Assembly: GCA_035235625.1 (NCBI GenBank)
Contig: CP141144.1
Location: 46,870,014-46,934,013, forward strand
Direction: 5' to 3'
Length of the DNA: 64,000 bases
Source of the DNA: Saururus chinensis
Taxonomy: Eukaryota; Streptophyta; Magnoliopsida; Piperales; Saururaceae
The position numbers and the translations under genes are program-made. The notes beneath the pieces were generated by a model. That model ran no database searches. It saw only the letters and a list, made by a program, of their open reading frames with translations, and was not told where the DNA came from. Of the stretch, positions 1-11,260 are shown in pieces. Numbering within the stretch: the stretch's first letter is position 1; every line of letters begins with the position of its first letter.

Positions 1-837
1 TGTTCTTATTGATCAACACAAACTATTGAAGAATGTTGAAGGTTTTTTAAAACTTATTCATAACACATTTGCATACAAAAATTACTTTGAAAAGTTTTAG
101 AAGTAAATTCATAGGTTTCAAAAGGTTTTAGAGTAAAAAGGGTAAAATATTAAAATTATTAGTAAAATGATCGATCACTGCAAAACAAGAAGTAAACCAT
201 CGATCGATACTTAGTTTCACCTTGTGCAAAAATAAGCTCAGAGTTATTGATTAATCGCTCCCGTGAATTGATCGATTGCTTTAAGTATCATGTACAAAAC
301 AAATAGTGAATGATCGATCTTTGTTTGGAACGATTGTTCTCCTCATGGACTAGTTGCCTAATTAAGCCATTTTGATTTTATTTTATTTTCTTATATAATT
401 CTAAGACCTAAACCTACTTAAAGAGTTATATAATGGTTTAGAAATCATAAAATTTGAGAGAGGAAAACCTAGAGGAGATTAAAGAAAAAAGTTTCATACA
501 TTTGTATATTGTTTTCTAAGAAGAATGCAAATGAAGTTTTGAGTTGAAGATTTATGGTGAATTGAAGAAGATAATCCACAACTAAAGGAGTTTAAATATA
601 GAGATTTCAAAGATGTGTTGCGGCAAATCTTTAATGGGAGATTAAAGATTTTACAAGGCCAAAGTCAACACAGCAAGAGGTGCTTGTTAATGGCTAGAAG
701 AAGATGAGGACAAGGCAAGGAGAAAGAAGTTTTAAGTGTTTAAGGGAGAAGACTTAAAGGCCCGCAACAACTATCGAATCATGAGGAACTTGTGTTACAC
801 TAAATAATGTTGGTGGTTTGTTTGTGTCAATGTAATG
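1..837. other. AT-rich non-coding sequence, probably part of an older LTR element
   Basis: No coding potential is visible. The stretch has several GATCGAT/ATCGATCG words (about 170-320). It ends at the TAATG target duplication of the first solo LTR and resumes at 4110. Joined to 4110-4374 and 9096-9240 it reads like one LTR-type leader: the last piece has a block ending GTGAACCACGTAAA, typical of plant copia LTRs. That identity is an inference from pattern and is not certain. Confidence 0.35.
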
Positions 838-1255
838 TGTAAGATCCCTTACCCTAATCTGATTTATTAATTAATTTTATTGTTAATTATGTGGTTTTAG
901 TTTTAATTTAATCAGTTTGTCTTATTTTGGGATTAAATATGGTTAACAATGGTTTTAATCAAGATTTCTTCACTTCATTAGTTCTTATCTTAAACTAAGT
1001 TTATCTAAATTTTTTTGGAATTTTTGGGATTTTTTTGGTAATTTTCCAAAAAATTAGGGCACGGATCCTGCCGTGGGTCTCACGTTCATAAATTAGGATG
1101 ATGGGTCCCACAAGACCCTAAACCTAACTTATTTCTATATTAAAGAGTTTCAAAAATTTTAAATATGGTTTTAGACCTAAATGAAGAAATTGCCTATTTT
1201 TAGTAGAAAATTTTATTCGTACCCTAATTTCTAATTTTTACACCCCATCACTTAC

Positions 1256-1263
1256 TATAAATA
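1256..1263 (+). promoter_or_regulatory. TATA box of solo LTR A
   Basis: TATAAATA lies about 420 bp inside the LTR, followed by a leader-like stretch. The position fits the U3/R boundary of a long gypsy LTR. Assigned from sequence only. Confidence 0.5.
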
Positions 1264-3039
1264 GAATTGATCCAGCTTCATTTACATTTCATAAAGGCTA
1301 AGACCTGGAGGCTGAGAAGTCCTAATCCCCATTCCATAAGAAGAAAGTTTGATTAAGGTAAGATTAGTCTTGATTTTTTCACTAATCTCTTAGGGTTTTG
1401 CACAATTTCTCTTAATCTCATCTTTCCCAAGGTTGAATATTATTTTATTGTACTAAAGTTGCTAATTTTAATCTCTACTTCAAACCTCTAATGAGGTATT
1501 TTCATTTTGGAACAAAGCAAGCCCTAGATCTATGAGTTTTTCAGTGATTTAAGCTTCATTAATCGGATTTATCAAGGTATTAAGTAAACCCTAAATATGG
1601 GAAGGGAATTGAAGAGCTTCAAGATTCAATTTTGGTCCAAGGTCTCATTGAAGGTAAGGGTCTTCTTCTAAAATAAGTTTGTGTTCTAGATTTGAAGTTT
1701 GGCATGATTTATGTGGGTTTTGCTTAGTGTGGAGCTTTAATGGTGGTTTTTGTAAAGCTTGATCTTTCTAATGATTTTCTTGTGTTTTAGTTAATTAATG
1801 ACTAGATCTATCATTTTCTAAGCTTACATTTTAATATCGTGATGATTGGAAATGAGATTTGAATATTTATGTTGATTTTGTAAAGTTTTAAGTTTTGGGT
1901 TCGCAAGGTTGAAGACGAACCAGAGCTACTGTGTAGGCATTCAAACAGCCTATAGGCCGATCGAATGGCCAGGCGTTTGAATGGCCTTCTAGCCGATCAA
2001 ACATCCAAACATCTATTTTCCATTTTGAGTATTTTTGTTCATTTTTATGTTCTTTTTCTTAAATCTCATTATTATGGTTATGATGAATGATTTTTACTTG
2101 GAAATGCTACTATGGATACATCAATATTATCTTAAAAGTTATGATATGGTTCAAGTATGAAATTAGTTAACTGTTATTGGGTTTTAGCGTGTTATTATTC
2201 TTATCCTAAATTCATGATTGAGTGATGCTCCATGTCTTAGGATTCCAACAAGTTTAAAACATGAGAATGACCTTGTATGCTTTTACATGTCATGCTAACT
2301 TATGGGTGAATTATACTTCCCTGTCTAGCTTAAGTTTGGTGATGAGTATGTTTACCTAAGCCTAGAATGAGGTTGTAATTGACTTGAACTTGTGTTCTTC
2401 AAGGTTTTCACTAGTTTTTACCCATGATTTCTGTAGGGAGGAGCCATGATTAAAATATGAGAACATGTGTATAGTTTGATGATGATTTGTTCATAATGCA
2501 TATATCTATGCTTAGAATTGAACACTATTACTATGTACACACACTTGTAGAATTAATTGTGGTAATGATTTGATACATGTGGATTAGGAATGTTGCATTT
2601 ATGGCTAATGGGAGCACATCTCATAAATTAGAATTCAAGTAGTGTTGCTCACGTATGTAACATGTTGCATGCATCACAAAAAGGGTTTTATGAATGAGAT
2701 TAATTGAGGTTGGTTGTAATTGATTGGATGCAATTGGATGATGTTGCTTGCCGGATTAATCGATCAATGGTTTTTTGAATTCGGTTTTACGCCTGAAGGA
2801 ATTGGGTTTTATGTCCCTTGAGGATGCATTTTCCTCCCTGGGTTGAGAAGAGCAACAATGTTATAAGGAGACCAAACTATTGAGACCATCTAGACCTTGA
2901 GAATCAAAGCTAGTGTAGTCGAGTGCACCGGCTTACTATGGAGCATCTTCCCCGTTAGGGATTTTATACAAACTGTATAATTCCTTCGAACTTTCCAAGC
3001 GGGGATTGTTCAGAGTGAGCTGAGACTGCTTATGCTTTA

Positions 3040-3530
3040 GCTAAATAAGCAGAGTTATTTTTCTTTATGCATGATTATGTTAATGTGTCATAGACACTTT
3101 GCATGCAGGATGAATGCTTATGATTAAGTATGGTTATACATAATATGGTTAGCATGTTTGAGACACTCTCATGCAGGATGAATGTTTATGAATGAGGATG
3201 ATTATATATGAGGATGATTAGTGTGTTAGAGATACTATTCATGCAGGATGAATGCTTATGAATGAGAATAATTATCCATGATATGTTTAGTGTGATTGAG
3301 ACATTTTTTATACAAGGTGAATGCTTATGAATGAAGATAGTTATGCATGATATGGTTAGTGTGTTTGAGACACTATTCATGCAGGATGAATGAGAATGAT
3401 TATGCATGATATGTTCAATGTGATTGAGATACTTTTCATGCAAGATGAATATTTATTAATGAGAATAGTTATGCATGATTATGGTGAGCATGATTGAGAG
3501 ACTCTTATGCAAGATGAATGAAAGAAGTGG
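3040..3530 (+). repeat. Degenerate tandem repeat inside solo LTR A
   Basis: Units of roughly 65-75 bp carry the core ATGCAGGATGAATG followed by TTATGAATGAGAATRATTATGCATGA-like sequence and a GTGTKTGAGACACT-like stretch. About six degenerate copies are present. Minisatellites of different sequence occupy a similar place in the related LTRs at 4375-9090 and 11261-14630. Confidence 0.75.
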
Positions 3531-4109
3531 GAAGGTTATAAAAAATGAGATGATAATATATTATGTATTATGCGATGGATTGTGTGTGAAATGCCTATGG
3601 TGATTTCTGATTTATCGTCTCAAATATAAAACCTTGCTAAGTGTTTTACTCACCCCACTTTCTTGTGTACTTTTTGTTTTGGGGCTGCATGGTGCGACAT
3701 ACAGACGGTTAAGATTCCCTCTATGAGGAACGATTGGTGGGCAATCTGGAGTAGGCGAGGGTACCTAGAGGTGTGCAATTTGTTGTTTGGAGTTTTATGT
3801 CTTAATGATTACGTTATATACTTTGCCATGTTGGCTTTAGACTCATGTTGACTTTTAATGTAAGCAGTGAGAGGGCTTAGAGACTTATAAATGTAGGTAC
3901 TTGTTTGAGGACTAATTATAATTATGTTGTCCTTTATTTCCTTATTTTCACTTGTACAAAGTATATTAGGTGCGCCACTCCGTATTGTGTCACCTGTTTA
4001 AGGGGTTAAGTCTTCCACTAGTTCAACCTTTTATCAGCCTCATGCACGCCAACTTTCCCTTGGACCAGGTCCGACTCGGGTTGGGCGGGTGCTGGGGCGT
4101 GAAATAATG

Positions 4110-4374
4110 TCATAAGCCTAGTCTTATTAAAAGAAGAGTGTCTTTTTAGAAAAAAGGAGGTAGAGCCAAGGACTTAGGAGAGAAGCTTGACAGTAAGAAA
4201 GTAAGTTTTCTTTGGAGGAAGAAGAAGAAGGAAAGGATGAAGCTTTTCAAGCTCGAGTTGTTCCTTTTAGCATAGAGAAGAAAAATCAAGGTGACTTGTG
4301 TTAACTGTTTCTCCTTTATTATTATTTTTTCTACATTTGAGTGGGGCATTTTTATTATATGTAAAGAAGGTATT
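4110..4374. other. Interrupted host sequence between solo LTRs A and B
   Basis: This is the continuation of 1-837 after solo LTR A. It ends with the GTATT target duplication of solo LTR B and continues at 9096. A purine-rich GAAGAAGAAG stretch lies near 4220. No gene is recognised. Confidence 0.45.
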
Positions 4375-5579
4375 TGTAACGCCAGCGATTTTTCATACAT
4401 TTTCCTCAAAATTCACGAATTTTTTTTGCAATATAACTGCTATAAATAAGGAAATACGAAACCTGTGAAAACAATTTTATAATTTAAAACATAACGCATC
4501 GGTTTTCCCATACAAACTTTTACTCATTCGATCAAACATCATGCAGCCAAACCAAACATCCACGGGTGCTATTTGAAAAACAACCGTACGAATAAATTGC
4601 TATGATCATAGACTTTAAATACAAATCCCTCTCAGGCATCCCTGAGTGCAAGTCCCATAACAATACACAGTCTAATCCAAACAAAAGTCTAGAATATATA
4701 AACATTGTAGTTCTCGTTTCACCCAATACAATAATCGTGGCACAAACAAAACTCGCAGTGAGTGAATGATATACTTGAGTCCAAGGAAACAATCCACCAT
4801 GGAAACGAGCATCCATCTCCAGGAGCTCTCCTACCAAACTTGCAAAAACCTCCCATACAACGCGGCTAAAAAGTAGGGTAATGAGTATTTTCATACTCAG
4901 TAGGGAAGTTCTAAACAGTGAACTCAGTAAATCCATACATAGATGTGTTCATGCAACTCAAACATAAAGCAAATAGGCATATCAAATCATGATCATACGC
5001 ATACAAACATGTCAAACAAACCATCGAATCAAACTTACACAAACACCCTTATTTAGGGTCTTACAAACTTACTCGTACTATTGTGCACTTACTCATACAA
5101 CATACATATACTTGTATGACATTACTCATATAATCATATGCTTACTCATACAGCTTACACATACTTGTATGACCTTACTCATACAATCTTACTTAGAAAC
5201 ATACTCTTACAATCGTGCTCATACTCATATTCTTACAGTTGCGCTCACACTTATATGCTTACTCATAAACATACATACTCATACAGTTGTGCTCATACTC
5301 TACTCTTACAGTCGTGCTCATACTATCGACCATTGAAGCTCATTACAATTAATAAGCTCCAACATCGAATGGAAAAGAATGTTACTGGGGCATCAACCTA
5401 ACCTCTGGGGAGTAACTAGACACCATGAACTTTTCCGAAGGTAAGGCACATCAATGCTCATGGGGCACTGGATCAAACAGGTAAGAGCAGATCCATGATG
5501 CTACTTACCTTAGTGCGCAAACGTAAACACCCACACATAGGGGTCAAATAGTTGCCCACCATAATGGGTCTTATAGTGT

Positions 5580-5850
5580 CATAGAATTGCCCACCATAAT
5601 GGGTCTTATAGTGCCAGTGCCACTCTTGGGCAGAAAACATACAACACTCTCAATAAAGCATCAAATGTCTGGGCTTATACAACACACAGACCAAATTGGA
5701 AACATATGTCGCTCTCAACAGAGCATCAAATGTCTGGGCTTCATACAACACACTGACAAAGTCAGAAACATACATTGCTCTCAACCGAGCATTAGACGTC
5801 CAGTGCTCTATACAGCACACAGACAACATCCCATAGGATAAACACCATGG
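5580..5850 (-). repeat. Tandem repeat inside solo LTR B
   Basis: About three degenerate units of roughly 60 bp share AGCATCAAATGTCTGGGCTT and ACAACACACAGAC-like cores. The CACTCTTGGGCAGAAAAC piece is complementary to the short repeat at about 39988-40075 in another LTR, so the sequence is shared between LTR families. Confidence 0.6.
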
Positions 5851-6584
5851 AAAGACATGAGAAATTCTTAGCCAACTCATTATCGGCTAGCTCAACACGG
5901 AACTTAATCCGTCAAATCCTCAGGTCTCAAACTCACAATGCTATCATTAGCTGAACTTATAATTCAAGTTTGAATTAAGTACATTATGTGGTATAATTAT
6001 GCAAAATAAACTCACAATCCTCGACTGATCAAATCAAAGTTGAGCCTGATCCGAAACCCAAGTTCATCAGGGCAACAGACTTCACTTAACCCATCCATCT
6101 TATAACATAACACACCGTACACCAAAATCCTTACAGTCTTACAATCTCTGTCATCTACCTTATGACCAAAACATCTTACTCGGAAGTCCTTAGACAGAGC
6201 TACTTAGAGCCAACACCAGTTATTATGCTTTTACTTATACCTCACTTATTGTGCTTACTTTTTACTGCATAATTTGTACATTATGCTTGTACAATTATGC
6301 ACACTCTTATTGTCTGACAATTCCCCAACATGTCTCTAATCTAAAACAATTCATTCCAATCCTCCCCCGTCATACTTATATCCTCTGTCATCCGTTATAC
6401 ACTTATACATCCATATCCAAATCCATACCAAACATTGACACTTCTTATCATCCATAGCTCATACCTCTTCCCACATACACATACACATATCCATAGCATA
6501 GGCAAATAGCCATTATACATACGTATGTCTATCACACATATGTATAACATATATATATTGTCATGCATATGTAGCTTACAAACA

Positions 6585-7235
6585 TGCTCACTAGTCATCA
6601 CTAGCACATACATACACATTTATACATACTTCAAACATGCACGCTAGTCATCACTAGCACATACATACACATTCATACATACTTCAAACATGCATGCTAA
6701 CCATCACTAGCACATGCATAACCCATACATACTTCAAACATACACACTAGCCATCACTAGCACATACATACACATTCATGCATACTTCAAATATGCACAC
6801 TAGCCATCACTATCACATGCATAATCCATACATACTTCAAACATATATGCTAGCCATCACTAGCACATACATACACATTCATACATACTTCAAACATACA
6901 CGTTAGCCATCACTAGCACATGCATAATCCATACATACTTCAAACATACACGCTAGCCATCACTAGCACATATATACACATACGAAACTTACCAACAAAC
7001 ACGCTAGCCATCACTAGCACATACATAAACATACGAAGCTTACCAACAAACACGCTAGCTATCACTAGCACATACATACAAATACAAAGCTTACCAACAA
7101 ACACACTAGCCATCACTAGCACATACTCAATCAACATACAAAGCTTATCAACAAATACGCTAGCCATCACTAGCACATACATACACATACGAAGCTTACC
7201 AACAAACACGCTAGTCATCACTAGCGCATACTTAC
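6585..7235. repeat. Minisatellite of 49-54 bp period inside solo LTR B
   Basis: About 12-13 copies of a unit containing CTAGCCATCACTAGCACAT followed by ACATACACATWCATAC and a CTTCAAACATRCACG or CTTACCAACAAACACG segment. The latter halves of the array use the second variant, suggesting two rounds of expansion. Both strands are open in places, but the predicted peptides only mirror the repeat. Confidence 0.85.
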
Positions 7236-7429
7236 ATCCAACATTCTTATAGCCAACATGCGTGTCATATGCATTTCAACATGGCATAATTCATCCTCTT
7301 ATATCATGCAAACGGATCATGATCTAGCATCCATTGCATTCAATCATATAGTCCTAGCATGCTGCTACTCATTCAAAACATGCTATCATGAAATTACGAG
7401 TTCAAAGCTCCCCTACCTCATAATCATGA

Positions 7430-8760
7430 TGTTTGATGGCGAGCACACGATGGTGGCGGCATCGGCGACGGTCAAAACTGTTGCCTGGCTGAGAGAGCTG
7501 CTGTCTTGAGGATTTTAGGAAGCGCTGGAAACAATCATGGCCAAATGATGTGTCAGAAGTTAATGCGGCAAAATCTGCGATCTACGGCGGCACATTAGGG
7601 TGGCCGGGAGAAATGTCATGCCAACATAAGTGGCGGTGCGACCAGAAGTCAATGGTGTACTCACTGAAGATCGATTGGTGGCTAAGATGTACTTGGTCGG
7701 ATGCAAGATGTCGAAATCAGTCGTGGACAACACCCAACGGCGACGATTTTGCATCAACATGGGCCCACATAAGGGCGGAGAGTGTGGGGCAATGCTCGAG
7801 GACAAAGGAGAGGTGGAGGAGGGCTATGTGTCAACTCCACTTGGTGGCAAAGCCAACCGATGGTCAGGCGGCTCAAATATAGTGCCTAAACCCAAAAGCA
7901 CACGCATGACCACATGCACATGCGGCCAACAAGAACCACTCTAGGGGGAAATGGGTCAGACGGTAGCAGCCCAAGGCCCACAAAAGGAAAACTGAGCTAT
8001 GGTCAAGAGGTGGTGGCCGATCGAAGCGGCGACATCGCTGATCACCACCCACAAACAATACACGTGGTGCGGGCAGCTGTGCATCTTGCACGATATAGGG
8101 AAAACGGCAAGCGGCCTATTCCGAGTGGAAGTATAATCTGACCAAGTGGGGCTGACCTTCACTATCACCGAGCCGGGGTAAAGCCCACGATGGCCAAAAG
8201 GCACATGGCTCGCCAATGACAATGACACAAGACGCACCTAAAGCGTCTAATCGGGTGGAGCAAGTCAATAGGGCAAAACAGGGTCAAAAATGGCAACCCT
8301 CTACCTACACTAGGTCAAAGTAGACTGGACAAAGTCCATCCGGTGGCCGGACAATGACAGGAAACACACCTACATCTCAAAAAATGTCACAGATAGTGAA
8401 ATGAAATATAGGAATAAAACCCAACCAAAGTACTGGTAGCTCATAGCAGAGCGAAGAAAGCATGGCGGCGGCTCTAGCCAGCGCCTATGGGTTCCTTGCG
8501 GCCAACCAAACATAAGTCTAGTTGAGGGCGGCCGCAAACGACATCAAAATCGCACCCCCACAGCTCAAAAACGGGATTTGAAGGAGAGAAAAATTGAAGA
8601 AAAGTTCGGTACCTCGTGGAGGAGCGAAGAGGCCATGGCGGTGGTCATAGCTGGTACCTATGGACTTGTGGCAGTGAGGCAAAGAGGATCCTGACAAGAA
8701 TCGACAGAATCCAATGACGGAGGAGGGAGAACGGAGCGACTGAAAATGAGCTCGGGTTTC
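7430..8760 (-). other. GC-richer block within solo LTR B
   Basis: This block is far richer in GC than the rest of the LTR. Its many short open frames on both strands carry no recognised domain. By analogy with the GC-richer block 38030-38840 of the Tekay-like LTR, it is probably the transcribed leader part. No gene is called. Confidence 0.4.
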
Positions 8761-9095
8761 TCTCCCAACACACTGGACGTGAAATGTTATTGACTTCTGG
8801 ATGCTGATTCTGGAACCTAATGGATGATTTATATATAATCTTTTTAATTTTTATATCTATGTCCCTAATGTGTGTTAACCTCCTAGTTACACGTTGTACC
8901 TCCAAAATTCATGCTGTAAGCACGTAGCGAGGCCTGCGGCCCGCAACTAAGTCCCACACCTGACTCTATAGGTATAAATACTGGGGAACACAAATACAAA
9001 TATGCTAAAGCATCATATTTTCCCACCGAAAATGACTTAAAAAATAGCAAAAAGATCCCAAAAAATCTTAAAAAAATCAGGGACCTTACAGTATT

Positions 9096-10414
9096 GACCT
9101 TTCATTGTGTAATCTCTACAAAGTAGAGTGCATCCTCATCCTTGATAGTGAAATTGGTCTACATAAACCTCTTGGATGTAGTCTCTTCTTTAGCGGTGAA
9201 CCACGTAAAATATTGTCTTCCTTATGTTTGTTGAATTACCTAATTGGAAAACCTACTTTGTGTGTGTGTTAACTTACATATCCTACATATGTGAAGTTTA
9301 GACGACACACTTCAATTACTTTGTGTGTGTAAAATTATTTCTTATATTGTTTTTTGGCTAGTACAAAAAAGGGAAAGTAGTGTATTTTTTCGAACAAAAA
9401 CCACAAGAAGACAAAGGAGTGCATGCCCACTACCGTTGAGAACTAAAAGAATTTCTCTTATGGACCTCTTCCCATTTTCTTCACTAACAAATGGGGCACA
9501 CCTATGAAATAGGTCGAACACAAAAACACAAATGTAGGCAAACAACTAGCCATCTCCACAAAGGGACTATCATACATGCATTTTGAGATATACAACTCTA
9601 TGTGATTTTTCCACCATAAATGAAAATGAGATATATATTCATATGAATGAAGCTCATTTATAGAATTTTAGAACAACAAAAACCTTCTTTTGATCCTTGT
9701 TAATCAGTTCCAAGGATAATCCAAGTTTCTAAGTTTGACAAAAACATAAGGAAAATAGTTATAGCTCTTCTCTTGCAAACATACAAATCTAATTTCTTAT
9801 TCATCATAGGGCTGCATACATAAAAATCAATTTGTAATATATTGATTCAGGATAAAAAGTCAGCTCCTAATAGCTTGATCCACAACGTGGATGCCCATAT
9901 GTGAAAAAATTAGTGGGCTTCCTTTTTTTAATTGTTGATCATCAAGAGGGCAAATCCTATATCACTGTTTTTTTCTAGCTATCCTCCTTTGTCACTTTCT
10001 GACTATTCGAACAAACAACATGTTTTTTTGTAAGGAAAATGAAAATCACCTAATGGACTTTTTTGATACATATATGTGACAAGATTTGTAGAGATAAAAA
10101 GCAGAATTGAGTTTGAGAGTGTCACAAAATTGATTAACGACGAATCTCCCAAAAAATCTGCTAAAAAGTACCTCAAAATCATAGCTGTGTTGAAAATGAT
10201 CTTACCCAAGGTCCTTGTAAATTATTATTAAATCAGATTCATGTACTTTTTCAAATTCTTGTACACAATAAATGCACAACCTACTATCTGGCTTCATAAC
10301 GAAGTAGACTTCCCAATTAAAGTTTTTGACAAAACTATTTCTAAATAGCTCTAGAATCTATTTAATAAAATCTCCAGTTGGATTTTTTAATCATAATTAA
10401 GTAGTATTTTTTCC
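9096..10414. other. Non-coding stretch, first 150 bp like a copia LTR end
   Basis: The first part continues the sequence broken by solo LTR B and contains a GTGTAATCTCTACAAAGTAG block and a GTGAACCACGTAAA block seen in many plant copia LTRs. From about 9250 to 10414 I see only AT-rich sequence with short open frames and no recognisable gene. Confidence 0.35.
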
Positions 10415-10772
10415 AATAATTTGGGGTTGGCGGCATGGATCTTACACCTCTATTTTAGCATGTTTTATAACAACTCTTTTGTAAGAGATAGCATAGTCAT
10501 ATCCTTACTTATTAACTTTATCCAAGTTCTCTTAGATCTCCCTCTCCCACTTTTAGAATCATTTATATAAGTCCCTTTCAACCTTCATACCGGGGCATCC
10601 ATTGGTGTTCTTTGTAAACGCCCATACCAACATAATCTGCACTCCCTGAGCTTCTCACTTAAAAGTGTTGCCCCTAAATTCTCACATATATACTCATTTC
10701 TAATCATATCTTTCCTAGTTTTACTACAAATCCACCTTAGCATCTTCATTTCAGTTACATTCCACCTTAGCA
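10415..10772 (-). pseudogene. RTE-type LINE, C-terminal/3' segment (sense part of an inverted copy)
   Basis: Minus-strand translation gives the C-terminal region of plant RTE LINE ORFs: a core like TEMKMLRWICSKTRKDMIRN, then SEKLRECRLCWYGRLQR and a proline/valine end. Downstream on the minus strand, a decayed KIHVADP-type tail reaches about 10430. The plus-strand RT segment begins immediately beside it at about 10773, and the two are parts of one LINE in opposite orientation. The reading frame is short and broken, so it is not functional. Confidence 0.8.
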
Positions 10773-11260
10773 TATATTGAATAAAGACTATGGTGGTGGT
10801 CATAATATTTTGTCTAGTCATATTAAAGATATTACTTATTTTAGGAAATGTACAATGGAGGAGGTAGGAGTTGCCTTAAAGAAGATGAAAAAATCTAAGG
10901 CATTAGGATCAGATGAAATTCCTATAGATGTATGGATGTGTTCTCGGGTTGTTGGTTTAACTTGGCTGACTAAGTTGTTTAACAATATTTGGAAGTCAAA
11001 GATAATGCCAGGGGAGTAGAGGAGAAACACTCTTATACCTCTATATGGACATCCATAGTTGTATAAACTATAAGGGGATAAAACTTATGAGATACTATAA
11101 AATTATGAGGGAGAGTCGTTGAATGATACTTTCCAAAAGTAACTAAAGTAACTGTGAATAAGTTTGGTTTCCTACCAGAGAGGTCAACAATTAAGGCTAT
11201 CTTTTTGTTACGAGAATTAGTTGAGAAGTAAAGGATATGAGACAAATCTTCTATTGAGAG
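10773..11260 (+). pseudogene. RTE-type LINE reverse transcriptase, inverted 5' segment
   Basis: The open part (10777-11019) encodes EEVGVALKKMKKSKALGSDE, IPIDVWM and WLTKLFNNIWKSKIMPGE, the start of the plant RTE reverse transcriptase (palm/fingers). Further pieces with frameshifts follow (GIKLM-like, then a decayed PGRSTTEAIFLLR-like region). It stops at 11260 where LTR C is inserted and resumes at about 17041. A second, independent copy of the same LINE lies at 59790-60138. Confidence 0.85.

Larger units (their letters stand above)
838..4104 (+). mobile_element. Solo LTR A, gypsy type, 5-bp TSD TAATG
   Basis: The segment starts TGTAAGATCCC and ends GGGGCGTGAAA, the last bases being a mutated form of the usual ...CA. 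It is flanked by the direct repeat TAATG at 833-837 and 4105-4109. No internal region or second LTR exists, so this is a solo LTR left by recombination. A TATA box (TATAAATA, about 1256-1263) precedes the probable transcribed part. Its 5' end matches the LTR at 11261, so both belong to one family. A tandem-repeat block lies at 3040-3530. Confidence 0.85.
4375..9090 (-). mobile_element. Solo LTR B, very long gypsy LTR, 5-bp TSD GTATT
   Basis: The segment starts TGTAACGCC and ends GACCTTACA, flanked by GTATT at 4370-4374 and 9091-9095. Its reverse complement begins TGTAAGGTCCC, like LTR A and LTR C, so it is in minus orientation. At 4.7 kb it is unusually long. It contains short Tyr/Thr/His-coding tandem stretches (4990-5340), a repeat at 5580-5850, a large minisatellite (6585-7235) and a GC-richer block (about 7430-8760). 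The block around 5455-5520 is the reverse complement of a block near 40145-40195 in the Tekay-like LTR, including GCTCATGGGGCAC. Confidence 0.85.

Noticed and set aside
4989-5401. Open frames rich in Tyr, Thr, His and Leu as a secreted repeat protein
   Set aside because: They follow from CTTACTCATACA-type tandem repeats within solo LTR B; both strands are open and no domain exists.
6585-7235. CRISPR array or centromeric satellite
   Set aside because: There are no unique spacers between constant repeats, the genome is plant nuclear, and the array is short and confined to one LTR.
6920-7252. Overlapping plus and minus frames (110 and 93 residues) as genes
   Set aside because: They are translations of the 49-54-bp minisatellite and end where the array ends.
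7550-8237. GC-rich overlapping frames as coding exons
   Set aside because: Three frames on both strands are open at once, no known motifs are present, and the region is inside a solo LTR defined by a target duplication.
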